From positions 93,493 to 157,492 of the forward strand of contig NZ_NITZ01000011.1 of assembly GCF_002632615.1 (NCBI RefSeq): DNA of 64,000 nt, in the 5' to 3' direction. Source of the stretch: Xenorhabdus miraniensis. Its GTDB lineage: Bacteria > Pseudomonadota > Gammaproteobacteria > Enterobacterales > Enterobacteriaceae. Every line of letters starts with the position of its first letter. Within the stretch, counting starts at the first letter, position 1. The notes under the pieces were generated by a model. That model was not told the DNA's origin. It saw only the letters and a program-made list of their open reading frames with translations, and did not search any database. Position numbers and translations under genes: made by a program. This document shows, in pieces, positions 46,018 through 56,490 of this stretch.

Positions 46018-46962
46018 ATGATACAAGCACCTCCTTTTCGTCATTCATTTTTACATCCCCGTTACTGGCTGACCTGGTTAGGTATCGGCATACTTTATTT
46101 ACTGGTTTTACTCCCTTATCCAGCGATTTACTGGATAGGAACTCGCCTTGGCCGGCTATCACAACGTTTTTTGAAAAAGCGTGCCAAAGTCGCTGAACGC
46201 AACTTGGAACTTTGTTTCCCTGATATGCCTCCAGAAAAACGGCATGAATGGCTGGTCAAAAATTTTGAATCTGTTGGCATGGGTTTATTTGAAACAGGAA
46301 TGGCCTGGTTCTGGCCTGACTGGAGAATCAGGCGCTGGTTCAACATCACTGGACGGGAAAATATTCAAAAAGTGCAATCCAAAGGCCAGGGAATTATTGT
46401 TATTGGAGTGCATTTTCTGACGCTGGAATTAGGCGCGCGTATCTTTGGTATGTTGAATCCGGGAATTGGAGTGTATCGCCCAAATGACAACCCTGTCATG
46501 GATTGGCTACAAACATGGGGACGGCTCCGTTCCAATAAATACATGCTGGATAGAAAAGATGTGAAGGGTATGATCCGCTGCCTGAAAAACGGTGAAATTG
46601 TCTGGTATGCGCCTGATCATGATTACGGCCCACGTAACAGCGTATTCGCCCCGCTATTTGCTGTTGAACATGCGGCAACTACGACTGGAACCTCAATTCT
46701 CGTCCGTTTGTCCAATCCGGCATTGCTCCCTTTTACTCCTCGCAGATTACCCGATGGGAAAGGTTACGAATTAATTATTCAACCCGCCGTAGAAAATTTT
46801 CCTCTAAAAGATGAAGTAGAGGCTGCTGCGTTCATGAATAAGGTGATTGAAAAAGAGATTATGCAGGCACCTGAGCAATACATGTGGCTACACCGCCGTT
46901 TTAAGACACGTCCTGAAGGCATGCCATCCTTGTATAGTGATAACGATAATATTCACAAATAA
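46018..46962 (+). CDS. lpxL: Lipid A lauroyl acyltransferase LpxL
   Basis: LpxL adds a secondary lauroyl chain to Kdo2-lipid IVA at the inner membrane. The 314-residue product aligns with E. coli LpxL from [14 protein letters not shown] onward. It has the N-terminal membrane anchor (about 18-38), the acyltransferase H-x4-E/D motif in [11 protein letters not shown], and [21 protein letters not shown] (split at a conserved Asp). It ends [14 protein letters not shown]. The ribosome site is weak. Laur- versus other chain preference cannot be read from sequence. Confidence 0.93.
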   Translation: MIQAPPFRHSFLHPRYWLTWLGIGILYLLVLLPYPAIYWIGTRLGRLSQRFLKKRAKVAERNLELCFPDMPPEKRHEWLVKNFESVGMGLFETGMAWFWPDWRIRRWFNITGRENIQKVQSKGQGIIVIGVHFLTLELGARIFGMLNPGIGVYRPNDNPVMDWLQTWGRLRSNKYMLDRKDVKGMIRCLKNGEIVWYAPDHDYGPRNSVFAPLFAVEHAATTTGTSILVRLSNPALLPFTPRRLPDGKGYELIIQPAVENFPLKDEVEAAAFMNKVIEKEIMQAPEQYMWLHRRFKTRPEGMPSLYSDNDNIHK

Positions 46963-46971
46963 AAATCATAT

Positions 46972-46995
46972 GGCTGCTATTTATAAATAGCAGCC
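46972..46995 (+). terminator. Palindromic terminator after lpxL
   Basis: A 24-bp perfect palindrome (GGCTGCTATTTA and its complement) lies 10 bp after the lpxL stop and is followed by AATGCCTTTT. Confidence 0.65.
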
Positions 46996-47584
46996 AATGC
47001 CTTTTACCCACATCTCCCTGAAAAATGTTATAGAATTATTAAATAAATTTGTTTTTATTGCCATTTCCCGCATAGGATCAGTGTTTTTTTAAACTGCTTT
47101 TTTCAGCCTTTTTATTCTTAAAATAATTTGGTCTTTTACAATCTTCCCGACTAAAACAGGAAGAAATTCACTGTCTTTATGTAAACTCAGCCTGTTTAAA
47201 ACCCAAGTGCACATCATAACACGCAAAAATATCACCATCTGTATTAGTTAAAAATTAATTCATTGTTTTATAAGTGGATTAACAAAAAATATTTTTGATA
47301 ATAAAAAATATCTAAGTCAATAATCCCCATCACATACCTGCTATTAAATTCTAAAACTGAGATTCTTATCGACTTTCATTCTAAAAAATGGAATATAAAG
47401 TAAAAAATGTGCTTCTTGTTAATGAAAAAAGCAAAGAACATGTTAAAAATACACCAACAATTAAGTAAGAATCTTTATAAAAATATGTTAATAATTTTGT
47501 TTAGCATGATTATAAAGCAACCTTTTCATTTTGACTTGTAAAACATCACCATCATAAAGATGGATTTTTAGGAAGAATTATTAG
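46996..47584. other. AT-rich upstream region of the peptide transporter
   Basis: About 590 bp with no supported gene, very AT-rich. It presumably includes the transporter promoter and a leader. Confidence 0.5.
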
Positions 47585-49120
47585 ATGCAATCTTCAATCA
47601 ACAACGGAAAAAATAGAACTTTTTTTGGGCACCCTTATCCACTTAGCGCCCTCTTTATGACAGAAATGTGGGAACGATTTTCGTTCTATGGTATCCGCCC
47701 TCTTCTGATTTTGTTCATGTCTGCGGCCATCTTTGATGGAGGTATGGGCATTCCTCGTGATCAAGCATCAGCGATTGTCGGGATCTTTGCGGGCAGTATT
47801 TACCTGACATCACTACCCGGTGGCTGGTTAGCTGACAACTGGCTAGGTCAACGGCTTGCTGTTTGGTATGGTTCGATTATTATCGCCCTGGGACATCTCT
47901 CCATCGCCCTATCCGCCATTTGGAGTAACAATCTGTTCTTTATTGGGTTGCTGCTCATTACTCTCGGTACGGGCCTGTTCAAGACGTGTGTCACCGTTAT
48001 AGTAGGAACCCTGTATAAAAAAGATGATCCCCGTCGTGATGGTGGTTTCTCCCTGTTTTACATGGGCATTAATTTAGGTTCCTTCATCGCAACATTAATC
48101 ACGGGCTGGCTGGTGAAAGACTATGGCTGGCATTGGGGTTTTGGTGTCGGTGGATTAGGTATGCTGGCCGCCCTGCTGATTTTTCGTTTTTATACTGTTC
48201 CTCTGATGCGTCGTTACGATAAAGAAGCCGGTTTGGATTCCAGTTGGGATCACCCAATGGTAAAACGCAAACACGTTGGCAAATGGGTCTGTGCAATTGC
48301 AATAACAGTTTCTGCGATTGCTGCATTAGTGATTGTGGGAGCTATTCCATTTAACCCCGTTAAAGTTGCCAATACGTTGGTTTATGTCATCTCGTCCAGT
48401 GTTATTCTCTATTTTGCCTATTTATTCCTGTTTGCAGGACTAAACCGCAATGAGAAAATCCGCCTGTTCATCTGTTTCATCCTGCTAGTTTCAGCCGCTT
48501 TATTCTGGTCAGCATTCGAGCAAAAACCAACATCATTTAACTTATTTGCTAATGACTATACTGACCGCGTCATTCTGGGTTATGAGATTCCGGCTGTTTG
48601 GTTCCAGTCAATCAATCCACTGTATATTATCTTGCTAGCTCCAATCTTTAGTTGGTTATGGCCTGCGCTGGCAAGACGCAACATGAACCCAAGCAGTATT
48701 AGCAAGTTTTTAATTGGTATGCTGCTTGCTGCCGGTGGTTTTGCAGTCATGATGTTCGCCGCCCAAAACGTACTGGCGACTGGTGGTACAGTTTCACCAC
48801 TATGGATCGTTTTCAGTATTCTCTTTCTGACTCTTGGTGAACTTTGCCTTAGTCCAATCGGGCTGGCAACAATGACAATATTAGCCCCTTCCCGCATACG
48901 GGGACAAGTCATGGGATTATGGTTCTGTGCCAGTGCATTGGGTAACCTCGCTGCTAGCTTAATTGGCGGCAATGTGCGTGCAGATAAACTGGATAGCCTG
49001 CCTCAGCTATTCTCCAATGTTTCACTGTCGTTGGTAATTTGTTCCGCGATTTTACTTGTTCTTATCGTACCTATCCGTCGTTTGACGAGCAGCCTGCATG
49101 AGGCAGAAGCAAAGTCCTGA
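47585..49120 (+). CDS. Proton-dependent peptide transporter (POT/PTR family)
   Basis: The 511-residue inner-membrane protein of the major facilitator superfamily takes up di- and tripeptides with protons. The POT hallmarks are present: the ExxERFxYYG motif as MTEMWERFSFYGIRPLL (about residues 24-40) and the PTR2 signature FSLFYMGINLGSFIATL (about residues 156-172). About 12-14 membrane segments can be traced. Which Dtp paralogue it represents is unclear, so no symbol is given. It has no close operon partners. Confidence 0.92.
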   Translation: MQSSINNGKNRTFFGHPYPLSALFMTEMWERFSFYGIRPLLILFMSAAIFDGGMGIPRDQASAIVGIFAGSIYLTSLPGGWLADNWLGQRLAVWYGSIIIALGHLSIALSAIWSNNLFFIGLLLITLGTGLFKTCVTVIVGTLYKKDDPRRDGGFSLFYMGINLGSFIATLITGWLVKDYGWHWGFGVGGLGMLAALLIFRFYTVPLMRRYDKEAGLDSSWDHPMVKRKHVGKWVCAIAITVSAIAALVIVGAIPFNPVKVANTLVYVISSSVILYFAYLFLFAGLNRNEKIRLFICFILLVSAALFWSAFEQKPTSFNLFANDYTDRVILGYEIPAVWFQSINPLYIILLAPIFSWLWPALARRNMNPSSISKFLIGMLLAAGGFAVMMFAAQNVLATGGTVSPLWIVFSILFLTLGELCLSPIGLATMTILAPSRIRGQVMGLWFCASALGNLAASLIGGNVRADKLDSLPQLFSNVSLSLVICSAILLVLIVPIRRLTSSLHEAEAKS

Positions 49121-49138
49121 CGATGGCATCATTACGAT

Positions 49139-49160
49139 AAACTAACCCATTAATTAGTTT
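49139..49160 (+). terminator. Weak hairpin after the peptide transporter
   Basis: A 7-bp stem AAACTAA/TTAGTTT (49139-49145, 49154-49160) lies 18 bp after the stop, followed by AAATTTTGG. Confidence 0.45.
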
Positions 49161-49353
49161 AAATTTTGGTTAAACCGTCACTGCATCTCCATTTCTAAGT
49201 TGGGGGTATTCGGTGGCGGTTTATTCTCTTTATACAAGATATGCTATCTTCAACATGCTATTACCCATTGATGGAATACACGATTGTTACCATTGCGGAA
49301 GCAATAAATGATAAAAAGCATCGACACCACAATTTACATACGGAAAATACATT

Positions 49354-50289
49354 TTGAATAATTACAAATTATTACCAGCTTTAGTATCAATACTACAAAC
49401 ACGTAATTTAACTGAATCCGCAAAACAGTTAGGCGTTACACAATCTGCAATAAGTAAAACATTAAACCAGCTTCGTGAAGATTTTCATGACAAGATCATT
49501 GTAAGAGAAGCAAATAAATTCATCCTCACCAAAAAAGGAGAAAAGCTGAAAGAACAGCTTCCGGTATTGCTCCAGCAATTAGATAACCTATATGCACCTG
49601 AATTAATGGAGCCAAGTCTTTGTCAAAGACAATTTATCTTTGCTTCTAGCGACTATGTCGCCCAAGCTATCTTACCGTCTATATCTTATAATATTGAAAG
49701 CGAGGCTCCTAACGTCAGTATTGAATATAAATTATGGCATAAAGAAAATCTCAATACATTTGCTGAACAACATGTTGATTTAGTTGCAACTATTGCCGAT
49801 GCTATACCTGATAATTTATACGGTAAGATGATGGCTGAAGACCAACTTGCTGTTGTATTCAGAAATACGCATTCTAAGTCAGATAATGATATAACTATTA
49901 ACGACTATATAAATGCCAGACATATTCTGATTAGTGGCGGTGGAGATAAAAGCAGCCCTGTTGATCAAGTTTTAGCAATGATGAACCTCAATCGTCATAT
50001 TTTTTCAACAGTTCCTTTTTTCCAAGCCGCTATTGAGTTGTTGTTAAAAACGAACACCATGCTAACCATACCGCTTCATATTGCTGCTGATTTTGCCCAA
50101 CATTATGATTTGCAGATAAAACGCTTACCTATCAATATCAAAGCACAAAAGTACTATTTGTTGTGGCATGCTAAACATCACCAAGATCTGGAACATAGAT
50201 GGTTCAGAGAGATCTGTTTCCCTCTAATTAAAAAACATCTTGAAAAAACTATCGAACAAGGTATGAAATTAATTCATATCCATCAGTAG
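49354..50289 (+). CDS. LysR-family transcriptional regulator
   Basis: The 311-residue protein has the LysR N-terminal helix-turn-helix (NLTESAKQLGVTQSAISKTL, about residues 18-37) and a C-terminal ligand-binding domain (FIFASSDYVAQAILPSI onward). It starts at TTG 49354; GGAAAA lies about 8 nt before it. It reads toward a LysE-type exporter gene 143 bp downstream on the same strand, and may control it, although LysR regulators are more often divergent from their targets. Confidence 0.88.
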   Translation: MNNYKLLPALVSILQTRNLTESAKQLGVTQSAISKTLNQLREDFHDKIIVREANKFILTKKGEKLKEQLPVLLQQLDNLYAPELMEPSLCQRQFIFASSDYVAQAILPSISYNIESEAPNVSIEYKLWHKENLNTFAEQHVDLVATIADAIPDNLYGKMMAEDQLAVVFRNTHSKSDNDITINDYINARHILISGGGDKSSPVDQVLAMMNLNRHIFSTVPFFQAAIELLLKTNTMLTIPLHIAADFAQHYDLQIKRLPINIKAQKYYLLWHAKHHQDLEHRWFREICFPLIKKHLEKTIEQGMKLIHIHQ

Positions 50290-50432
50290 ATTTTGGGGTA
50301 TTCTGTGCCCAATTGATTTGTATTAATATCATCACCACTTGTACAAAAGAAAATTAACTGTGTGATTTGTAATCCAAAATTATATCATCCACATATTCTC
50401 AACTTTTATTTAATATAATCACGATAATAAAT

Positions 50433-51065
50433 ATGCTATCTATAGAAATACTCATTGCCTTTATCAGCATTTCATTCTTTTTATGCCTTTTACCAGGTCC
50501 TGATAATATTTTTGTATTAAGTCAATCCGCAATAAATGGACGTAAAACCGGAATATCAATTACTATTGGTCTGTGTATTGGGTTGCTGATACATACGTCT
50601 TTAGTCTCATTAGGTATTGCAGCAATACTACGAGAAAGTACTGTAGCAATTGAAATTATCCGAGTACTTGGGGTTTGTTATTTAAGTCATTTAGCCTGGA
50701 GAGCCTTCAATGCAAAACCTATTGGCTTTCAAGAACATGCTAGCGATTTTCACGATACAAAGATGTTCATTAAAAAAGGGCTGATAATGAACCTATCAAA
50801 CCCTAAAATTATTATTTTCTTTATGGCTTTTTTACCACAATTTACCACTAACAGCGCAAGCTCCATTCCAGTTTCATTACAATTATTTTATTTAGGCTTA
50901 ACGTTTGTCATTATTGTTTTTGTTTTATTTACACTTATCTCTTATTTATCTGGATTTTTGAACAATGTTATATCCAGTAAGCCATCAATACAAACCATTT
51001 TAAATAAAATCACGAGTTTGATATTTATAGCTTTAGCAATTAACCTATTTATTAGTCATTTTTAG
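50433..51065 (+). CDS. LysE/RhtB-family amino-acid exporter
   Basis: The 210-residue protein has about six membrane segments and the family motif FFLCLLPGPDNIFVLSQSAI near the N-terminus (about residues 16-35). It then has GRKTGISITIGLCIGLLIHT and LIMNLSNPKIIIFFMAFLPQF. LysE/RhtB proteins export amino acids such as homoserine, threonine or leucine; the substrate here is unknown. It follows the LysR gene and could be its target. Confidence 0.9.
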   Translation: MLSIEILIAFISISFFLCLLPGPDNIFVLSQSAINGRKTGISITIGLCIGLLIHTSLVSLGIAAILRESTVAIEIIRVLGVCYLSHLAWRAFNAKPIGFQEHASDFHDTKMFIKKGLIMNLSNPKIIIFFMAFLPQFTTNSASSIPVSLQLFYLGLTFVIIVFVLFTLISYLSGFLNNVISSKPSIQTILNKITSLIFIALAINLFISHF

Positions 51066-51329
51066 GAAAAGGCCATGACGATGAGTTTACATGCCGATGA
51101 TAAACGCTATACACCGATATGAAACAGTAAACGCAACAAAGAGAATGACTATAACTCAAGACTAACTCACAATGATTGCCATTAAATTTGCGAATCCTTT
51201 CGCTATTCTCCAGCATCCTTGTACGCTACTACATCATTCTGGTATGCAGTTTCAGAGATGAATTTAGCCTTGTTTTACGCATGCCATGCTCTACTATGAA
51301 CTACTCTACTATGAATGCAGATAGTACAA

Positions 51330-51770
51330 TTAATAACCGCAGGCATCAGAAATATCAGCATAGGAATATCCATTTCCATGCTCTTTCTCTAGCTTCTGTC
51401 TAGCTTCTCTATAACACCAACGTTTAATCTGCTCGTGGAAATGCGGCATAGAGTAGGTATTTTTCATATGGGGATTCGCCTTAAACTGCTTATCATACCA
51501 ATCATAAGAAAATGCCAAGCTGTTTTTTTGTTCAAATTTATTATTATATTCCTTAAGTTCATCTTCTCGTTTTTCAGCCAAGGCGTTATCCTTAGCCAGC
51601 TTCTCTGTATTCCAACTCCCGTGATCTAACCCACTTCTCTTTTTCAGATACTCTTCTGAAGGCTTGTTATCCGCAGGTATATCGCTTTTGTAGCTTAAAT
51701 CTAATGCCAGAGCCTGAGAACAACACGCTGACAAAAGAAAAAATAGGCAATGAAGTCCTTTGATTTTCAT
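51330..51770 (-). CDS. Small secreted protein, possible lipoprotein
   Basis: The 146-residue protein has an N-terminal signal (about 1-22). LLSACCSQ contains a lipobox-like LSAC, so it may be a lipoprotein; cleavage after ALA is the alternative. The mature part is highly charged and helical, with a Lys/Glu-rich stretch (about 55-80) and two cysteines near the end (RWCYRE and SDACGY) that could form a disulfide. I do not recognise the family. It is convergent with the LysE gene. Confidence 0.65.
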   Translation of the reverse strand: MKIKGLHCLFFLLSACCSQALALDLSYKSDIPADNKPSEEYLKKRSGLDHGSWNTEKLAKDNALAEKREDELKEYNNKFEQKNSLAFSYDWYDKQFKANPHMKNTYSMPHFHEQIKRWCYREARQKLEKEHGNGYSYADISDACGY

Positions 51771-51944
51771 ATCTTCCCTTATTGGAACTATAACAAAGAA
51801 TTATTATTTAATAGCTATTGCCCCCTAAGGTCAATACTAGAATCTTTGTGTGTTTTGCAACCACCTTAAATAACTCTTTACAACTTATTGTATTTTCAAC
51901 ATTCTGTGTTCTACTTCCCACAACAAAAAATAAATGAGATTCTG

Positions 51945-52733
51945 ATGTATTCATTCCCTATTTACCATGTCGATGCCTTCACAGAAAAATCGTTTTCCGG
52001 TAATCCTGCTGCTGTTGTTTTGTTAGATAAGTGGCCAACAGATGAAACATTGATTTCCATCGCTGCTGAAATTGGCCTGCCAGAAACTGCATTTCTGGTA
52101 GAAAACCATCTACGTTGGTTTACACCGAAAATCGAAGTAAGTTTATGTGGACATGCAACACTGGCAACTGCATTTGTTCTTATAAAATACCGCAACAATC
52201 AAGATGAGCGGCTCACCTTCAAGAGCCTTTCCGGTGAGCTTCGCGTCTCTCATGAACATGATGTTTTTACACTGGATTTCCCTGCCATTGATTGTTATGA
52301 AGAAAAAACTCTCATCCCTGTCATGCAAGATGCTTTGGGGCAAAAGGTTTCTGAAGTGTTCGTCTCACATGATCGCTACGTCTGTGTTTTAGATTCCGCA
52401 GAACAAATCATCAATACCCAACCTGATTTTGATAAGATTGTGTCCTTTCCTTTGCCTGGGCTTATCATTACCGCCCTCGGTGATTCACCCACCGATTTTG
52501 TTTCACGTTTTTTTGCACCAGCTAAAGGTGTTAATGAAGATCCGGTTACAGGTTCCAGCCATTGTGTGCTCGCTCCTTTCTGGGCAAAACGACTGAATAA
52601 AAATGAGCTACGTGCCCGTCAATTATCCGAACGAGGCGGTGAAATATTATGCAGAACAGATGGTGATCGTGTTTATCTGACAGGTAAAGCGAAACTCTTC
52701 TCGCATGGAAAAATATTACTCGAAAACATATAA
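51945..52733 (+). CDS. PhzF-family isomerase-like protein
   Basis: The 262-residue product (from ATG 51945) has both halves of the PhzF/diaminopimelate epimerase-like fold: YHVDAFTEKSFSGNPAAVVL with the catalytic Glu later in GLPETAFL (about residue 43), SLCGHATLATAF, and FFAPAKGVNEDPVTGSSHC (about residues 184-202, a family signature). PhzF itself isomerises a phenazine precursor, but most homologues have unknown substrates and no phenazine genes are nearby. An upstream ATG 19 codons earlier is less family-like. Confidence 0.88.
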   Translation: MYSFPIYHVDAFTEKSFSGNPAAVVLLDKWPTDETLISIAAEIGLPETAFLVENHLRWFTPKIEVSLCGHATLATAFVLIKYRNNQDERLTFKSLSGELRVSHEHDVFTLDFPAIDCYEEKTLIPVMQDALGQKVSEVFVSHDRYVCVLDSAEQIINTQPDFDKIVSFPLPGLIITALGDSPTDFVSRFFAPAKGVNEDPVTGSSHCVLAPFWAKRLNKNELRARQLSERGGEILCRTDGDRVYLTGKAKLFSHGKILLENI

Positions 52734-52836
52734 CCCATTAATTTTTAATAAAAATACAATCAACACGAAGTCACAACAGATGAAAATTATATCGCCTATA
52801 ATCGTTTAGTGCTTCGTTATGATTAGCGCGCTATAC

Positions 52837-52862
52837 GGCCAGCAGAATAACCTCTGCTGACC
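52837..52862 (-). terminator. Hairpin after lldD
   Basis: GGCCAGCAGA (52837-52846) and TCTGCTGACC (52853-52862) form a stem with one mismatch region, 22 bp after the lldD stop. No strong T-run. Confidence 0.55.
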
Positions 52863-52883
52863 AATAATGGCAGAAATTTGCCA

Positions 52884-54026
52884 TTAATCTTGATGACGAA
52901 CCAACAAATCGGAATTAATCTCCCGGATTGATCTGGCCCCCGTTAAAGTCATCGCGACCCGCATCTCTTTATCAATCAGATCCAGCAAATTGGAAACACC
53001 AGCTTCACCTGCCGCCGCCAACGCATAAACAAAGGCACGCCCCAGAAGAACACTATCAGCCCCCTGAGCAATCATTCTTACCACATCCAATCCAGTGCGA
53101 ATACCGGAGTCAGCAAGAATGGTAATGTCATTTTTGACTGCATCTGCAATCGCAGGTAAAGCACGTGCCGTTGACAGAACACCATCAAGTTGGCGTCCAC
53201 CGTGATTGGAAACCACAATGCCATCTGCACCAAAACGCACAGCATCTTTAGCATCTTCTGGATCGAGAATACCTTTAATAATCATTGGCCCTTTCCAGAA
53301 ATCACGGATCCACTCCAAATCTTTCCACGAAATTGAAGGATCAAAATTACTTCCCAACCACCCCATATAATCCTCTAATTTAGTCGGTTGGCCACGATAC
53401 ACAGAGATATTACCCAGATCATGTGGCTTACCCCATAACCCTACATCCCACGCCCACCGAGGATGAGTCATTGCCTGCAAAACACGACGCATCGCCGCAT
53501 TCGGGCCACTCATTCCAGAATGGGTATCACGATAACGTGCGCCAGGAACAGGCATATCCACAGTAAAAACCAGATTCTTGACTCCCGCGGCCTGCGCCCG
53601 TTCTAACACATTGCGCATAAAGCCACGATCTTTCAGAACATAGAGCTGAAACCATATTGGACGATCAATCGCTGGCGCAACTTCTTCAATCGGACATACT
53701 GATACCGTTGATAAAGTAAATGGAATTCCTTTTTTTGCCGCAGCACGTGCAGCTTGTACTTCACCACGACGTGCATACATCCCCGTTAATCCCACAGGAG
53801 CAAGCGCCACCGGCATTGACACCTTTTCCCCGAATAAGCTGGTTTCCAGACTTAATTCAGACATGTCTTTCAATACTCGCTGGCGTAATTCAATATCGGA
53901 TAAATCAGTGGTATTGCGTTTAAGGGTATGCTCTGCATAAGCTCCGCCATCAATATAATGAAACAGAAAAGGCGGTAACTTATCCTGTGCTGCAGCCCGA
54001 TAGTCAGTTGAAGCGGAAATAATCAT
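52884..54026 (-). CDS. lldD: FMN-dependent L-lactate dehydrogenase
   Basis: LldD oxidises L-lactate to pyruvate at the inner membrane, passing electrons to quinone. The 380-residue product matches the enteric enzyme: [16 protein letters not shown] at the start, [20 protein letters not shown], the FMN/catalytic region [20 protein letters not shown], then the catalytic His in [13 protein letters not shown] (about residue 275). It lies 39 bp after lldP in the same operon, with lldR missing between them. Confidence 0.96.
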   Translation of the reverse strand: MIISASTDYRAAAQDKLPPFLFHYIDGGAYAEHTLKRNTTDLSDIELRQRVLKDMSELSLETSLFGEKVSMPVALAPVGLTGMYARRGEVQAARAAAKKGIPFTLSTVSVCPIEEVAPAIDRPIWFQLYVLKDRGFMRNVLERAQAAGVKNLVFTVDMPVPGARYRDTHSGMSGPNAAMRRVLQAMTHPRWAWDVGLWGKPHDLGNISVYRGQPTKLEDYMGWLGSNFDPSISWKDLEWIRDFWKGPMIIKGILDPEDAKDAVRFGADGIVVSNHGGRQLDGVLSTARALPAIADAVKNDITILADSGIRTGLDVVRMIAQGADSVLLGRAFVYALAAAGEAGVSNLLDLIDKEMRVAMTLTGARSIREINSDLLVRHQD

Positions 54027-54065
54027 AATATGTACCTTAATGTTGAAAAGTTATTCGCACATTTT

Positions 54066-55646
54066 TTAAGATGCCAGAATTATAGCCATTACAGCCGCAA
54101 TTCCCCCATAGACCAGCATAGGTATAATCGTCTTCTTCATAATCTGGCCTTCTGCATTCGCTATCCCCAAAATAGAGCAAACAGCAATGATATTGTTTAA
54201 ACAAACCATGTTGCCCATAGCACCGCCAACAGATTGCAGTGCCAACATCAAATTGACATTCATCCCATTGCTCAACGCAATGGAATGCTGAATCCCGCCA
54301 AATGTCAGATTAGAAACCGTATTAGAACCTGAGAAAAATGAACCCAATGCTCCCAGAAATGAAGAGAACAGAAGCCAACTCTCCCCGGTCATTGTGGCTA
54401 ATGCTTTACCAATAATAATGACAGGTGCATTTTCATTCCCTAACATCATCATATTGACCATCACTAACGCACCAAACAACGCAATAAATGGCTTAAAAAT
54501 ACGTGAGACTGTTTCACAGAACATCTGCCTGACCTGGTGGCAATTAAGTCGAAAAAGGGGAATACATACCAATACCACCAACAGAAATGGGATAATTGCC
54601 GGTACATATAACGTCTTATAGCTGGCGGAAGCAGATGTTCCTAACACGTGTTGCCAACTTACAATTAAAGATTTACTGATACTTAAATCACCTAACCAAC
54701 CTAAATTAAATTGCCAATTGGCCTCAGCATTATTCAGCAATGTTTTGATCCCTAATTGGTGAATGCGGGTAATAATCAGGATCATAATTAATAACAAAGT
54801 CGGCATCATGGCTTTGACAACCTTGTTGAAAGGCACAGCCTGCCCGGAACTTTTTCTTTCGTAGCGTTTTATACCGATACCCATGCGAGCCAGTAATACC
54901 GACAGAGCCAACCCAATAGCTCCGCCGACCAGGGCCGGGAATTCATAATTAACCTGAGCCAGCAACAGATAAGGTACTGTACAACTCAGGACACTTAAGA
55001 AGATAAACAGCATGTTTTGACGAATTTCTTGCCACGATACAATAAATCGTAGTGCCAACAACGGGATAACAAAACCGGCAACAAAATGAATAAGTGCGGT
55101 CAATTTACTGATTTCAAAAAAATTATCATCAGTCAGCCCCAGATTGGCAAAACCGAACCAAGTTGGTGTTCCTACCGCCCCGAAAGAAACAGGTACAGAG
55201 TTCATCACCAAAGCCAGCAAGGCAACCCGCAATGGATTAAACCCCAAACCGACCAATATGGGGGCAGCAATCGCAGCCGGAGTACCAAAACCACTGGCTC
55301 CTTCAATCATAAAAGCGAAAGCCCAACCAATAATCATTAATTGAGCGACGGGGTTAGGAGTGATATTTTCCAGCCAATTGCGTACAACATCTTCAGCGCC
55401 ACTGATTTGCATCAATTTATTCAGCAAAATTGCACCTAAAATAATCGTAATAGGTGTAAAAACAGAGACCAACGCTGTAATAGTATTGGCATTCAATAAG
55501 ATAGGTTGAGCTTCAAACCAAAATAATTGTATGAAATAAACAATTATCGCTGTCAGGGATAAAGCAATGTAGGATGGAATACCTTTACGTTTGGTCATCA
55601 TCCAAATCAACAGGACAATCGGAGCAATGCTGAAAAATAAGGGCAT
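54066..55646 (-). CDS. lldP: L-lactate permease
   Basis: LldP imports L-lactate with protons across the inner membrane. The 526-residue product has about 12-14 membrane segments and the family pattern EGASGFGTPAAIAAPILVGLG (about residues 114-134, split at a conserved Gly). Further matches are VSFGAVGTPTWFG and FFSGSNTVSNLTFGGIQ. It is slightly shorter than E. coli LldP (551). It is first in the lldP-lldD operon. Confidence 0.94.
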   Translation of the reverse strand: MPLFFSIAPIVLLIWMMTKRKGIPSYIALSLTAIIVYFIQLFWFEAQPILLNANTITALVSVFTPITIILGAILLNKLMQISGAEDVVRNWLENITPNPVAQLMIIGWAFAFMIEGASGFGTPAAIAAPILVGLGFNPLRVALLALVMNSVPVSFGAVGTPTWFGFANLGLTDDNFFEISKLTALIHFVAGFVIPLLALRFIVSWQEIRQNMLFIFLSVLSCTVPYLLLAQVNYEFPALVGGAIGLALSVLLARMGIGIKRYERKSSGQAVPFNKVVKAMMPTLLLIMILIITRIHQLGIKTLLNNAEANWQFNLGWLGDLSISKSLIVSWQHVLGTSASASYKTLYVPAIIPFLLVVLVCIPLFRLNCHQVRQMFCETVSRIFKPFIALFGALVMVNMMMLGNENAPVIIIGKALATMTGESWLLFSSFLGALGSFFSGSNTVSNLTFGGIQHSIALSNGMNVNLMLALQSVGGAMGNMVCLNNIIAVCSILGIANAEGQIMKKTIIPMLVYGGIAAVMAIILAS

Positions 55647-56029
55647 AGGATCCTCAGGTAACTATTTTTATAGAATAAGAAATGTAGCTGAAAGGTTAAT
55701 TCTTCATAACAATGCCATTATAATCACAACTTTTCCTAAGCTCCTACGCTGTGATCTTTTAACAACTAGAAATCATATAAATCGGCAGTTCCTTAATTGC
55801 ATTGAGCGAAAAGATTAAATCATTAAAAATCAGTTAGATATAAAAAAATTTAAGATAAAGCAGCGTATACCTCACATTAATTAGGCATGAAATTTCAATA
55901 GACTATATCTAAAAATGACATAATCTCTGTCAGTTATTAACCACTCAACAGAGAAAGATTTTAGAAATAATGGCTGATCTTTTTATAAGAGGCCATAATA
56001 TGTTCAATTAACATTATAATTTTTAGGGA
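55647..56029. other. Upstream region of lldPD
   Basis: About 380 AT-rich bp presumably with the lldP promoter. No regulator gene and no clear operator were recognised. Confidence 0.5.
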
Positions 56030-56326
56030 TTAAATGACACGCGGCACCATCGCAATCCCACCTAATATCACTTTCTTGATGGGTATAGGCCAGGCATTAT
56101 GGTCGAGAAGGTCTTTCGCAGACTGTGGTTGAGGATGTTTTTCCAGATAAGCAGGAGAACAGACAATTACTCAGCGTGAATTCAAAATGGGTCTGGCTAT
56201 CAAACTAGAATTTGATATCGTGCCAGTACGAATTGCCAAATCGATGCCTTCATTAACCAAATCAACACAATGGTTCTCTAACCGCATTTCTACTTTTAAT
56301 TTCGGATGCAGGCGGCAAAATTCATT
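56030..56326 (-). pseudogene. LysR-family regulator remnant
   Basis: In one minus-strand frame the sequence encodes about 99 residues of a LysR effector-binding domain: EFCRLHPKLKVEMRLENHC, VNEGIDLAIRTGTISNSSLI, an in-frame TGA after LNSR, then VIVCSPAYLEKHPQP. The DNA-binding half and the C-terminal part are missing. It lies upstream of lldPD, but whether it once controlled them is unknown. Confidence 0.8.
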
Positions 56327-56395
56327 TTAGACGGATAGTGTAAACTCTCCAAATAATAAATCAAATCTTTCACCATCAAATAAAAATATCAAACA

Positions 56396-56419
56396 GCTCA
56401 CATACTCTGGCATGTGAGC
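56396..56419 (-). terminator. Terminator after the polysaccharide-lyase gene
   Basis: A perfect 8-bp stem GCTCACAT/ATGTGAGC (56396-56403, 56412-56419) with an 8-nt loop lies 72 bp after the stop; TGTTTGATATTTTT follows on the minus strand. Confidence 0.7.
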
Positions 56420-56490
56420 CAAAAAATATAAGCCTATTTTTACACATTATCAGAATATAAAACTTATTTTGCATCTTCTTATTTATTGCT

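Noticed and set aside
45993..46196. Second reading frame overlapping the start of lpxL
   Set aside because: It lies in another frame across the conserved LpxL N-terminus and has no support of its own.
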